From NCBI GenBank assembly GCA_021160155.1, contig JAGHDB010000017.1, positions 1 through 14,997 on the forward strand: a DNA stretch of 14,997 bases, read 5' to 3'. Below the pieces are notes generated by a model. It had not been told where the DNA came from. It saw only the letters and a program-made list of their open reading frames with translations, and did no database searches. This document shows positions 6,566 to 13,836 of the stretch, in pieces. The position numbers were made by a program, and so were the translations under genes. The first letter of the stretch is position 1, and each line of letters starts with the position of its first letter. The stretch comes from Bacteroidales bacterium. Its GTDB lineage: Bacteria; Bacteroidota; Bacteroidia; Bacteroidales; UBA12481.

Positions 6566-9400
6566 TTAATCATATTTAAAAAAGGACCGGGCACCTAAAA
6601 ATTTTTGTCCCTGCCAAAGAAATAAATAATAAACCCCCTCCGGCAAATGATCTACCGGCCGGATCAGTGCACCGGAATTCCTGATCCAACCCGACTGAAC
6701 TGTGCGACCGTCGGATTGAGTCATCCTGAAATACCATCCCTCATCACCTAACCGGTAACCTTCAACCGGTCTGATCTTAATCGAACTACCGGCAGGATTT
6801 GGATATAGAATAAAAGCCGGGAAATCAGTCATCTCCTGAACAGGAACGGTAAGTGTAAACCAATCGGGATAAGTAAGCAGAGAAATATGCCGGGCAATTG
6901 AATCAAAAATACCGACCGGAGGTGAAACCGGGTTGTAAACCATCGTCTGTACGGAAGCCATCCATCGATCCCGGTTTATCATTCCCCACCAGGTCCCCCA
7001 ATCTGTTACCAATGTATCCTCTCTCAGGTATTGATTGGATAAACGGGCCAAAGCTTCCTGCAGCCAGACCTGCTGATCAACGTGAAGAAGTTCCCAAAGT
7101 TTATTTTCTTTTGATGAACGGGTTATTTCAGGGTGCATATTTAAATATCCCAACCAGTCAAACGGATCAGATAATAAACTATCCGTCAGAGGAGTAAGAT
7201 TATCCTGCAGCTCTCCATAGACCTTATGACCCGTTATCGGATCCAGGCGGGTAATCAGATCCTCTTTTGAAGGAAGTGCACAGGAAATCCCCAATAAATT
7301 TTCAATCGGGAAAACCCCGTGACTGGCTTTCGGCCGACCAGTTGTCGCCCCTAAAAATGCATAGGGAGTTTGTCCGGCATCATACCATAACATTCCACCC
7401 ACCGGCCAGGTATCCGGAGTTCTCGACTCCATCGGAGCATGGGTTATATGACCAAAAGCAATTCCGAATCCGGATTGATCTTCAACAGCCAGTAATATTT
7501 CCGGGTAGTCAAACTTGTTGTCCCGGAATTGAGGGCCGAGACCCGGATCAATGCCCTGAAGCCTGAATTGAAGACCGGATATCAACAACGAATCCATATC
7601 CGGTGGATGACTCACATAAAAGCCAAGTGGAATTTTACTAAGGTAATTGGATGCAATTAATGAAGTAGTATTACCCGGATCATTAATCCATACCGCCACC
7701 TGTGCTCCGGCTCCATAGGTTGAAATAAAACGATTGTCCAAAACAACTAATCGCCCTTTCCGGTATGTCACCAATCCCACAGTTACCTGACGGTCATATC
7801 GCTGCAGGTTAAAATGATTATTCTGTAAATAAAGCAGAGCGCAACCTTCAGCCTGCACTCCGATCAGATTATTAACCCACAGATTTTGACGCAGGATCAG
7901 GCGCTCATCCGGTTGGTGTGATATTTGGATTATACCACGGGTCAGATTTTCAAACCGGTTATGTGTAACGGTCACCTGCCCTCCCCAGATCAGAGCACCC
8001 ACTCCAAGATATAACGGATCAAATGTGAATGTCCCAGCTCGATTCTCAAAAAGGCACGAATCAATTAACAGCTGTTTTGGCCGGTCTATCAAACACATTG
8101 TCACCGGTATTTCGCCCACCTCATAATGATTCAAACGGCGGGTTGTCATAAAAAGACAATGGTGAATAACCAACGAATCAGCCAGGGGCCGGCTAATCTC
8201 CAGTCCGGTTACATTATTGATGAATTCAATACCGGACAGGCTGTCCATAGCAGGACGATTGAGCTCCAGTGCTTTTCGTGCATTTTCGATAGTACCGTTT
8301 TTCAGGAATATACTACCTCCTTCAGCTATCCGGATTCCGGACCACAGATCCCCACACAGATTCCCGATTACACCATCATAAAGATCAAGTCGTCCACCCG
8401 GCTCTACAGTGACAGATGCATGATCCGGTAGCGACAGGTATCCTGTTACGGTGACATGCCCTCCCCGGCGAATCACCATATCACCATGGAGATACACCGT
8501 ATCAGTAATCTGCCAGTGGGTATTTTGCGGGACTATCTGAATTGATCCGGGTATCCTATAGCAACTGTCATTCACCAGTACCTCGGCGATATTTCCGCAC
8601 ATACCACTGAGATATTCATGTATGATTTTAAACTGGCAGGCTGAAAGGGCAGAACCATACGACGGCCAGTAATCCATTATATTGTTGGAGGTTCCTTCAA
8701 CCGGACAGCCATTATCGTCACAACGGTCACACTGATCTCCATGAGGACCACCTCTGAAATTATGAGACAATCCCATGGAATGGCCCAGTTCATGGATCAG
8801 GTTTTTGCCACATTCTTCAACTGCTTTAGTCCGATCCGTATGCTCGAAAGAGTAAAAATAACCGCGTACTGCGATATAGGTCTTATCACCCAGGGTGCTG
8901 TTAAACCCACCCACAATGGGATAGTTAGCACCGATCAAAACCGGGAGCGTTTGATATTTCTGCCGGTAAGTAAGAGTTGAATCCCGGTCGATATAACGAG
9001 AGCGCATATAATCTGCATGAATCTCTTCAGAACAATCCCAGGCATATGTGTCATGATGAAAAAACAGAGTGTCTAACCGGATCCTGACCTTTGCATCTCC
9101 AACATATGGGGATGGCACAGCCGGTTTGAGTGTATCCAGATGCCCCAACCTGTAATTAACCCATCCTACTACCTCGGAGAGAAATTCGAGGTGTGACGTA
9201 TCATCCGGAATAAAATTCCCTGTCCCTTGATCATCATCGAAAACGTGAAAAGCCACCCTGAGTATTTTAATGTCCGAAACCTGAGAATCCATCGGCCAGG
9301 CCCGGGCAAGAAGCGCTCCACGGCCAATCGTCATCAGCAGTAACCACACTGTCAATATCCGCACTATAATGCTTCGTTGATCTGACCAGAAAGAGATCAT
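6566..9400 (-). CDS. Secreted metzincin protease with beta-helix and T9SS tail
   Basis: The 944-residue protein starts with a signal peptide (hydrophobic run about 11-25, likely cleavage near ALLARA). The catalytic domain has the zinc motif HELGHSMGLSH (H203, E204, H207, H213) and a Met-turn NIMDYW (M242). It resembles the M43 pappalysin/cytophagalysin group; a Cys/Asp-rich insert DQCDRCDDNGCP (222-233) lies between them. From about 300 to 620 many short repeats of the type VTVTGYLSL, IFLKNGTIEN, VTHNRFEN, YLQNNHFN, VVLDNRF suggest a right-handed parallel beta-helix, perhaps for binding a polysaccharide or the surface. Residues about 863-944 (FILYPNPAGSSIKI ... EGVYYLFLWQG ... RSFFKYD) are a type A T9SS sorting domain. 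An extracellular or surface-bound protease is inferred; the substrate is unknown. It lies 20 bp after pcm and 9 bp before the MBL pseudogene, so one transcript is likely. Confidence 0.87.
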   Translation of the reverse strand: MISFWSDQRSIIVRILTVWLLLMTIGRGALLARAWPMDSQVSDIKILRVAFHVFDDDQGTGNFIPDDTSHLEFLSEVVGWVNYRLGHLDTLKPAVPSPYVGDAKVRIRLDTLFFHHDTYAWDCSEEIHADYMRSRYIDRDSTLTYRQKYQTLPVLIGANYPIVGGFNSTLGDKTYIAVRGYFYSFEHTDRTKAVEECGKNLIHELGHSMGLSHNFRGGPHGDQCDRCDDNGCPVEGTSNNIMDYWPSYGSALSACQFKIIHEYLSGMCGNIAEVLVNDSCYRIPGSIQIVPQNTHWQITDTVYLHGDMVIRRGGHVTVTGYLSLPDHASVTVEPGGRLDLYDGVIGNLCGDLWSGIRIAEGGSIFLKNGTIENARKALELNRPAMDSLSGIEFINNVTGLEISRPLADSLVIHHCLFMTTRRLNHYEVGEIPVTMCLIDRPKQLLIDSCLFENRAGTFTFDPLYLGVGALIWGGQVTVTHNRFENLTRGIIQISHQPDERLILRQNLWVNNLIGVQAEGCALLYLQNNHFNLQRYDRQVTVGLVTYRKGRLVVLDNRFISTYGAGAQVAVWINDPGNTTSLIASNYLSKIPLGFYVSHPPDMDSLLISGLQFRLQGIDPGLGPQFRDNKFDYPEILLAVEDQSGFGIAFGHITHAPMESRTPDTWPVGGMLWYDAGQTPYAFLGATTGRPKASHGVFPIENLLGISCALPSKEDLITRLDPITGHKVYGELQDNLTPLTDSLLSDPFDWLGYLNMHPEITRSSKENKLWELLHVDQQVWLQEALARLSNQYLREDTLVTDWGTWWGMINRDRWMASVQTMVYNPVSPPVGIFDSIARHISLLTYPDWFTLTVPVQEMTDFPAFILYPNPAGSSIKIRPVEGYRLGDEGWYFRMTQSDGRTVQSGWIRNSGALIRPVDHLPEGVYYLFLWQGQKFLGARSFFKYD

Positions 9401-9420
9401 GGTGATTTATATTTCTTCAA

Positions 9421-10065
9421 TCAAGCTTTCCCTTTACGCATAGGAACAAAAACAAAGTACCCATGATGGGAGCTTTTAAAACTCTTTTCTCCGGTCCGGA
9501 TAATCCGGGTCATGGTCTGGGCATTCGCACTTCCGGTAGGAGCTACCAGGATTCCGCCGATAACCAATTGACACAAAAGTAATTCCGGTATTTCAGGGAT
9601 AGCAGCCGTAATCAATATTCTGTCAAAAGGAGCAAAAGCTGGTAATCCTTTATAACCATCCCCGTAAAAGAATTGAATATTCAGGTTCATTTTTTTTAAA
9701 TAAACCTGCACATTAATAAAAAGATTTCGGATACGCTCCATAGTATATACCCGAGCTCCCATAGTGGCCAGCACAGCCGCCTGATACCCTGAACCGGTAC
9801 CAATTTCCAAAACCTTCATATGTGGTTGTATCCCCAGTAATTCAGTCTGTTTAGCTACCGTATATGGTTGTGAAATGGTTTGACCCTCGGCAATCGGAAA
9901 AGCCTGATCAATATAGGCAAATTTCAGAAACGACGAATCCATGAAAAGATGTCTTGGAACCCGGTTGATTGCATCCAATACTGCTTCATCATGAATACCC
10001 TTCTCCCTGAGTTTTGATACAAGCTTTTTTCGCATTCCTTGATGCATGGGAGTATCTGCTGACAT
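9421..10065 (-). CDS. pcm: Protein-L-isoaspartate O-methyltransferase
   Basis: It methylates L-isoaspartyl residues in damaged proteins with S-adenosylmethionine, starting their repair, in the cytoplasm. It has 214 residues, a normal length. The N-terminal part has the family's RVPRHLFM and IAEGQTISQPYTVAKQTELL (59-77). The SAM-binding motif I is VLEIGTGSGYQAAVLA at 85-100, followed by VYTMER and the later FDRILITAAIPEIPELLLCQL. All main motifs are present. It is the first gene of the minus-strand group pcm / metzincin / MBL. The upstream region holds overlapping inverted repeats (10082-10127); I did not find a convincing TAnnTTTG promoter for this direction. Confidence 0.96.
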   Translation of the reverse strand: MSADTPMHQGMRKKLVSKLREKGIHDEAVLDAINRVPRHLFMDSSFLKFAYIDQAFPIAEGQTISQPYTVAKQTELLGIQPHMKVLEIGTGSGYQAAVLATMGARVYTMERIRNLFINVQVYLKKMNLNIQFFYGDGYKGLPAFAPFDRILITAAIPEIPELLLCQLVIGGILVAPTGSANAQTMTRIIRTGEKSFKSSHHGYFVFVPMRKGKA

Positions 10066-10081
10066 TTATTTATTACAATTT

Positions 10082-10127
10082 GCAGGATAAAAGTAACAGT
10101 TTTTATCCTGCCTTCATCCCGGCAGGA
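10082..10127. repeat. Overlapping inverted repeats in the pcm/lipoprotein divergent region
   Basis: GCAGGATAAAA (10082-10092) and TTTTATCCTGC (10101-10111) form a perfect 11-bp inverted repeat with an 8-base spacer. TCCTGCC (10106-10112) also pairs perfectly with GGCAGGA (10121-10127), 7 bp with an 8-base spacer. The central TCCTGC segment can pair with either side but not both. If transcribed, this gives two exclusive hairpins just ahead of the pcm start codon; as DNA it could be an operator with three half-sites. No T run follows on either strand. Confidence 0.6.
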
Positions 10128-10153
10128 CCATCAAAGTATTGTATGATAATTAT

Positions 10154-10161
10154 TACTTTTG
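10154..10161 (+). promoter_or_regulatory. Candidate -7 element for the lipoprotein/sugar transferase pair
   Basis: TACTTTTG fits TAnnTTTG exactly and lies 19 bases before the ATG at 10181, giving a short leader. No TTTG word is seen 19-21 bp upstream, so only half of the consensus is present. Confidence 0.35.
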
Positions 10162-10180
10162 GAGATTAAACAACGCTAAT

Positions 10181-11041
10181 ATGAAACAATTGTCAACCCG
10201 CCTTTTCGGGATGATTTTCTTAATAGCCCTTCTTGGGTGTAATCTTATCAACCCCAAAGAAGAGATTCCGGCTTATATCCGGATTGATACGGTACAGGTT
10301 GTGGTGCATGACATTGATAAAGGATCAAACAGCCATAACATGAACAATATATGGATCAGTGTGGGTGGAGAAAATCTGGGTGTGTTTGAGTTGCCTGTTT
10401 TACTTCCCACTTATGATACCGGAATGCAAACTTTAACCATCCGTCCGGGCATCAAGCTTAACGGGATAGGAGCTTCACGAATTGCTTATCCATTTTTTAA
10501 GCCTTATGTTATTGATCTGGAGCTTTATGCAGGGAAAATACAAACCGTTACGCCGGTCACTACCTATAAATCCGAATGCGATTTCCGCTGGATGGAGGAT
10601 TTTGAAGACCCGGGTGTATCGTTCAATTATCCTGATTATACTGATACGGTTTTTCAGAATCAAAACATGGTTGTTAAAGGAGGAAATTATTCAGGAGCTA
10701 TTTTTCTCAACAAAAAGTCCAGATTTTTTGAAGCAACCAGCAGATATGATTTCGATCTCCCGCGTCATGCAGTTCCGATCATTCTTGAATTTGATTACCT
10801 CTGCACCAATTCGTTGGAAGTGGGTATGTATATTATCCAGGATGGTGCAGCCGTATGGAACCCTTTGGTAAAAATCAAACCGATGGATCACTGGAACCGC
10901 TATTATGTAGACATCAATACTACGGTTAATTCTGAGCCCAATGCCGATCTGTTCAGAATGGGTCTGAGAGCAGAATGGGATCAGCCCGACAGTCTCCCGT
11001 CAGTTATCTATCTGGATAACCTCAAATTAATTACTTTCTGA
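10181..11041 (+). CDS. Lipoprotein of unknown function, paired with a sugar transferase
   Basis: I chose the ATG at 10181 (286 residues). An upstream in-frame TTG at 10139 would add 14 polar/aromatic residues ahead of a complete signal peptide. From the ATG the protein begins with MKQLSTRLFGMIFLIALLGC, a lipoprotein signal with lipobox LLGC and C20 as the lipid site. Residues about 30-130 are a beta-rich part (IWISVGGENLGVFELP, TLTIRPGIKLNG). About 136-286 looks like a jelly-roll or carbohydrate-binding-like sandwich: WMEDFEDP at the start, ILEFDYLCTNSLEVGMYI in the middle and a final strand VIYLDNLKLITF. No catalytic motif is seen. The stop is 2 bp before the sugar transferase ATG, so the two are co-translated. 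A role at the envelope in polysaccharide assembly or anchoring is inferred from this neighbour only. Confidence 0.85.
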   Translation: MKQLSTRLFGMIFLIALLGCNLINPKEEIPAYIRIDTVQVVVHDIDKGSNSHNMNNIWISVGGENLGVFELPVLLPTYDTGMQTLTIRPGIKLNGIGASRIAYPFFKPYVIDLELYAGKIQTVTPVTTYKSECDFRWMEDFEDPGVSFNYPDYTDTVFQNQNMVVKGGNYSGAIFLNKKSRFFEATSRYDFDLPRHAVPIILEFDYLCTNSLEVGMYIIQDGAAVWNPLVKIKPMDHWNRYYVDINTTVNSEPNADLFRMGLRAEWDQPDSLPSVIYLDNLKLITF

Positions 11042-11043
11042 TA

Positions 11044-12462
11044 ATGAAGTATAAAAGGCAACGTGCCAAATATATTATTTCAGATTTTCTGGCTGCTGCC
11101 GCGAGTTGGACGCTTTTTTTTATTTTCAGGAAAATTTACATTGAACCGAAAAAGTTCGGTTACCCCATTCCGGTTGAATTTGACCATGCGTATTTTCTCG
11201 GCTTACTGATTCTGCCTGTATTGTGGGTTCTTTTCTATTATTCCACGGGATATTATAAAGATGTTTGGCGTAAATCAAGACTGAGTGAACTGGGGCAAAC
11301 CATCGGTGTAACTTTTATTGGAGTTTTATTCATCTTTTTTGTGCTGATCCTGGATGATTTTATAAATTCCTATACCAATTATTATCTCTCTTTCTTTGTC
11401 CTTTTCGGCATCCATTTTATCCTCACCTATTTACCACGACTCACATTTACTACCATCTCAGCCCATAAAATACATCACAGAATCATTGGATTTCCAACTC
11501 TGATGATCGGTTCCAACAATAAAGCAGTTGCACTTTACCAGGAGATGAGTCAACAAAAAAAATCCACAGGCAATCAATTTGTCGGATTTGTAAATGTGAA
11601 AAAATACAACCGTTATCCCCTTGGGGATTATCTCCCTCATCTGGGTGATATTAAAAATATTCGTCCTATCGTTCAGGATCATAACATTGAAGAAGTAATC
11701 ATCGCTATTGAAAGCTCTGAGCACGAACTGCTCCAAAAAATCATTAACCGGCTTGAGCCTGTACATGTGGTTATTAAAGTTATACCTGATATTTATGACA
11801 TTTTAACCGGCATGGTTAAAATGAGATCGATTATCGGCACGCCGTTGATCCAGATCAGCCATGAACTGATGCCTCCGTGGGAAGAAAACACGAAACGCGT
11901 ACTGGATGTTATTACTTCGTTTATTGCTATTGTCATCTTCTCTCCACTTTTTCTTTTTCTTGCTCTTGGCGTAAAACTCTCTTCAAAAGGGCCGGTTCTC
12001 TATTCTCATGAACGAATCGGCCGGTATGGGAAACCCTTCACGATCTATAAGTTCCGGTCTATGGTTCTTAATGCCGAAAAAGACGGAAGACCGTCCCTTT
12101 CAAGCAAGAATGACAACCGGATTACCTCATTCGGACGGTTCATGAGAAAAATGCGTTTAGATGAACTTCCACAGTTTTACAATGTATTGATCGGTGACAT
12201 GTCGTTGGTTGGTCCCCGGCCGGAGCGTCAGTATTTTATCGAACAAATTGTAAAAAAATCCCCCCATTTCTATCACCTTCAAAAGGTACGCCCCGGAATC
12301 ACTTCGTGGGGCCAGGTCAAATATGGTTATGCATCTAATGTGGATGAGATGATCGAACGATTAAAATACGACATCCTGTATATCGAAAATATGTCGTTGA
12401 TTGTTGACTTAAAGATCCTCATTTATACCATCAAGACTGTATTACAGGGCAGCGGAAAATAG
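11044..12462 (+). CDS. Polyprenyl-phosphate sugar-1-phosphate transferase (WbaP/WcaJ type)
   Basis: This membrane enzyme moves a sugar-1-phosphate from a nucleotide sugar to undecaprenyl phosphate, the first step of an exopolysaccharide, capsule or O-antigen repeat unit. The 472-residue protein has the long WcaJ/WbaP layout. Four N-terminal membrane segments lie at about 11-30, 49-66, 86-106 and 114-131. A soluble Rossmann-like part follows at about 145-270 (PTLMIGSNNKAVALYQEM). Then comes the re-entrant helix of the catalytic core at 284-312. Core motifs are YSHERIGRYGKPFTIYKFRSM (320-340), RLDELPQ (371-377, the D373/E374 catalytic pair), GDMSLVGPRPE (384-394) and VRPGITSWGQV (415-425). All key residues are present. 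The sugar specificity cannot be read from sequence. No glycosyltransferase, flippase or polymerase gene follows, so this is an isolated initiator beside a lipoprotein. Confidence 0.95.
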   Translation: MKYKRQRAKYIISDFLAAAASWTLFFIFRKIYIEPKKFGYPIPVEFDHAYFLGLLILPVLWVLFYYSTGYYKDVWRKSRLSELGQTIGVTFIGVLFIFFVLILDDFINSYTNYYLSFFVLFGIHFILTYLPRLTFTTISAHKIHHRIIGFPTLMIGSNNKAVALYQEMSQQKKSTGNQFVGFVNVKKYNRYPLGDYLPHLGDIKNIRPIVQDHNIEEVIIAIESSEHELLQKIINRLEPVHVVIKVIPDIYDILTGMVKMRSIIGTPLIQISHELMPPWEENTKRVLDVITSFIAIVIFSPLFLFLALGVKLSSKGPVLYSHERIGRYGKPFTIYKFRSMVLNAEKDGRPSLSSKNDNRITSFGRFMRKMRLDELPQFYNVLIGDMSLVGPRPERQYFIEQIVKKSPHFYHLQKVRPGITSWGQVKYGYASNVDEMIERLKYDILYIENMSLIVDLKILIYTIKTVLQGSGK

Positions 12463-12520
12463 TCCGGATTTTTTTCTGCGGGATTTACTAATTTTAACAC
12501 ATAACTAATCAATAATTGTT

Positions 12521-13180
12521 ATGTCTGGCACAAAGAGAAAATTTGCAGTTGTATTATCAGGATGTGGTGTAAATGACGGATCCGAGATTCATGAAGCCAC
12601 CATGACCCTTCTGGCTATTCACAGGGTTGATGCTGAATACGAGGTTTTTGCTCCGGATATGATGCAATACCATGTCATCAACCATTTGACCGGTGAAGAG
12701 ATGAATGAGTCTCGAAACGTACTGGTAGAATCTGCCCGGATCGCCCGCGGAAAGATTAAACCGCTGAAAAGTTTCAGGGCTGAATCATTTGACGGACTGA
12801 TATTTCCGGGAGGTTTTGGTGCAGCTAAAAATCTCAGCACGTTTGCATTTGAGGGAGAGCAAATGACAGTACACCCTGATGTTGAAAAAGCCGTTCTATC
12901 CATGCATCAGGCCGGGAAACCAATAGGAGCTTTATGCATTTCTCCTGTGATTCTGGCGAAAGTACTGGCCGGAGTAAAAGTAACCATTGGACAGGATCCT
13001 GCAACTGCGACCGCTATCCAATCATTAGGTGGGATTCACAAAGCTACTAATCACCGGGAAGTTGTAATTGATAAGGCCAATAAAATAGTAACCAATCCCT
13101 GTTACATGCTGGATGCCAATTTGGTTGATATTGCTGAAGGCGCCGAAAACACGGTCAGGTCAATGATAGAACTAATGTAA
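12521..13180 (+). CDS. elbB: ElbB-type DJ-1/PfpI-family glyoxalase
   Basis: It belongs to the ElbB/ES1 branch of the DJ-1/PfpI superfamily. E. coli ElbB is described as a glyoxalase-like protein linked to isoprenoid synthesis; the physiological role is still unclear. It has 219 residues, normal for the family. Marks are FAVVLSGCGVNDGSEIHEA at 8-26, EVFAPDMMQYHVINHLTG at 41-58, FDGLIFPGGFGAAKNLSTFA at 90-109, and the nucleophile elbow GALCISP with C139. NPCYMLDA near the end is also typical. The gene stands alone, 58 bp after the sugar transferase stop. The upstream AT-rich stretch has a near match to the -7 word (TAATTTTA, 12489-12496) without a -33 word. It converges with the DUF4294 gene with only 17 bp between the stops. 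Confidence 0.94.
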   Translation: MSGTKRKFAVVLSGCGVNDGSEIHEATMTLLAIHRVDAEYEVFAPDMMQYHVINHLTGEEMNESRNVLVESARIARGKIKPLKSFRAESFDGLIFPGGFGAAKNLSTFAFEGEQMTVHPDVEKAVLSMHQAGKPIGALCISPVILAKVLAGVKVTIGQDPATATAIQSLGGIHKATNHREVVIDKANKIVTNPCYMLDANLVDIAEGAENTVRSMIELM

Positions 13181-13197
13181 AATTTACTGTCCACCGG

Positions 13198-13827
13198 TTA
13201 TATCAGCCCACGTTCAATATACCCGACCAACTCTTCAATCAATCGGTCTTTCCCTTGAGGATCATAAGCGGATTTAAGATTTGATCCGAAAAGGCGTGCC
13301 ATAGCCTGCCAGAAAAAGGCGCTGAATGATCCTCTGTAATGATCTATCCAGTAATAGGTGGTTTTTGAAGTCTGCCGATCAACCAGTTTAAAGAGCAATT
13401 TACCCTGTGTCACAGTCATTTTACGCATATCCTGTTCATATACACCCCAGAGAGAATCTTCAACGCGATGGATATAGTTTCTTCTCTCTTTATCAGTTTT
13501 TATGTTCACTAAATGGCGGTCAACATCCTGAATAGTGGCAGAAACAATTTTCGAATAAGGCAACACTTTTTTCAGGTTATAAACCAGTCTCCAGTACCTT
13601 CTCTCCTGCCACCGGTTTTTAAAATGCCTTGGAGGCAGAATGGCAATCTCTTTCAGTTCAATGTGCGGCAGGGTATCATTTTGCCAAATCTGTCCCTTCA
13701 GTACCGTATCTTTCTTTCTTGTTTTATTTACCTGAGCCGGTACAACCTCAAAATAAAGAGATAAAATCAGGAAAAACCATACGGATGACTTCATAGCAAA
13801 CATCCGTTCAATTTTTATGCCATACAT
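13198..13827 (-). CDS. DUF4294-type exported protein of unknown function
   Basis: The protein has up to 209 residues. The body (KEIAILPPRHFKNRWQERRYWRLVYNLKKVLPYSKI, then VEDSLWGVYEQDMRKMTVTQGKLLFKLVDRQT, then SAFFWQAMARLFGSNLKSAYDPQG) has the charged, Trp/Arg-rich character of DUF4294, a family found in Bacteroidota. A signal peptide with the core WFFLILSLYF ends near VVPAQ, so the mature protein is likely periplasmic. The start is uncertain. The ATG at 13825-13827 lies 9 bp after the sucC stop and fits coupled translation, while ATGs ending at 13803 and 13794 give a shorter signal peptide (MFAMKSS or MKSS). It lies in the same transcript as sucC. No catalytic motif is recognised. Confidence 0.85.
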   Translation of the reverse strand: MYGIKIERMFAMKSSVWFFLILSLYFEVVPAQVNKTRKKDTVLKGQIWQNDTLPHIELKEIAILPPRHFKNRWQERRYWRLVYNLKKVLPYSKIVSATIQDVDRHLVNIKTDKERRNYIHRVEDSLWGVYEQDMRKMTVTQGKLLFKLVDRQTSKTTYYWIDHYRGSFSAFFWQAMARLFGSNLKSAYDPQGKDRLIEELVGYIERGLI

Positions 13828-13836
13828 CAGGCCGGA

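Noticed and set aside
10139..10180. TTG start adding 14 residues to the lipoprotein
   Set aside because: It would place a polar, aromatic segment ahead of a complete signal peptide and would include the candidate -7 promoter word in the coding region. The ATG at 10181 is better.
12447..12482. Imperfect inverted repeat and T run at the end of the sugar transferase gene, considered as a terminator
   Set aside because: The arms (GCAG ... CTGC) are short with a bulge, and the T run lies within the structure rather than after it. The stem is too weak to call.
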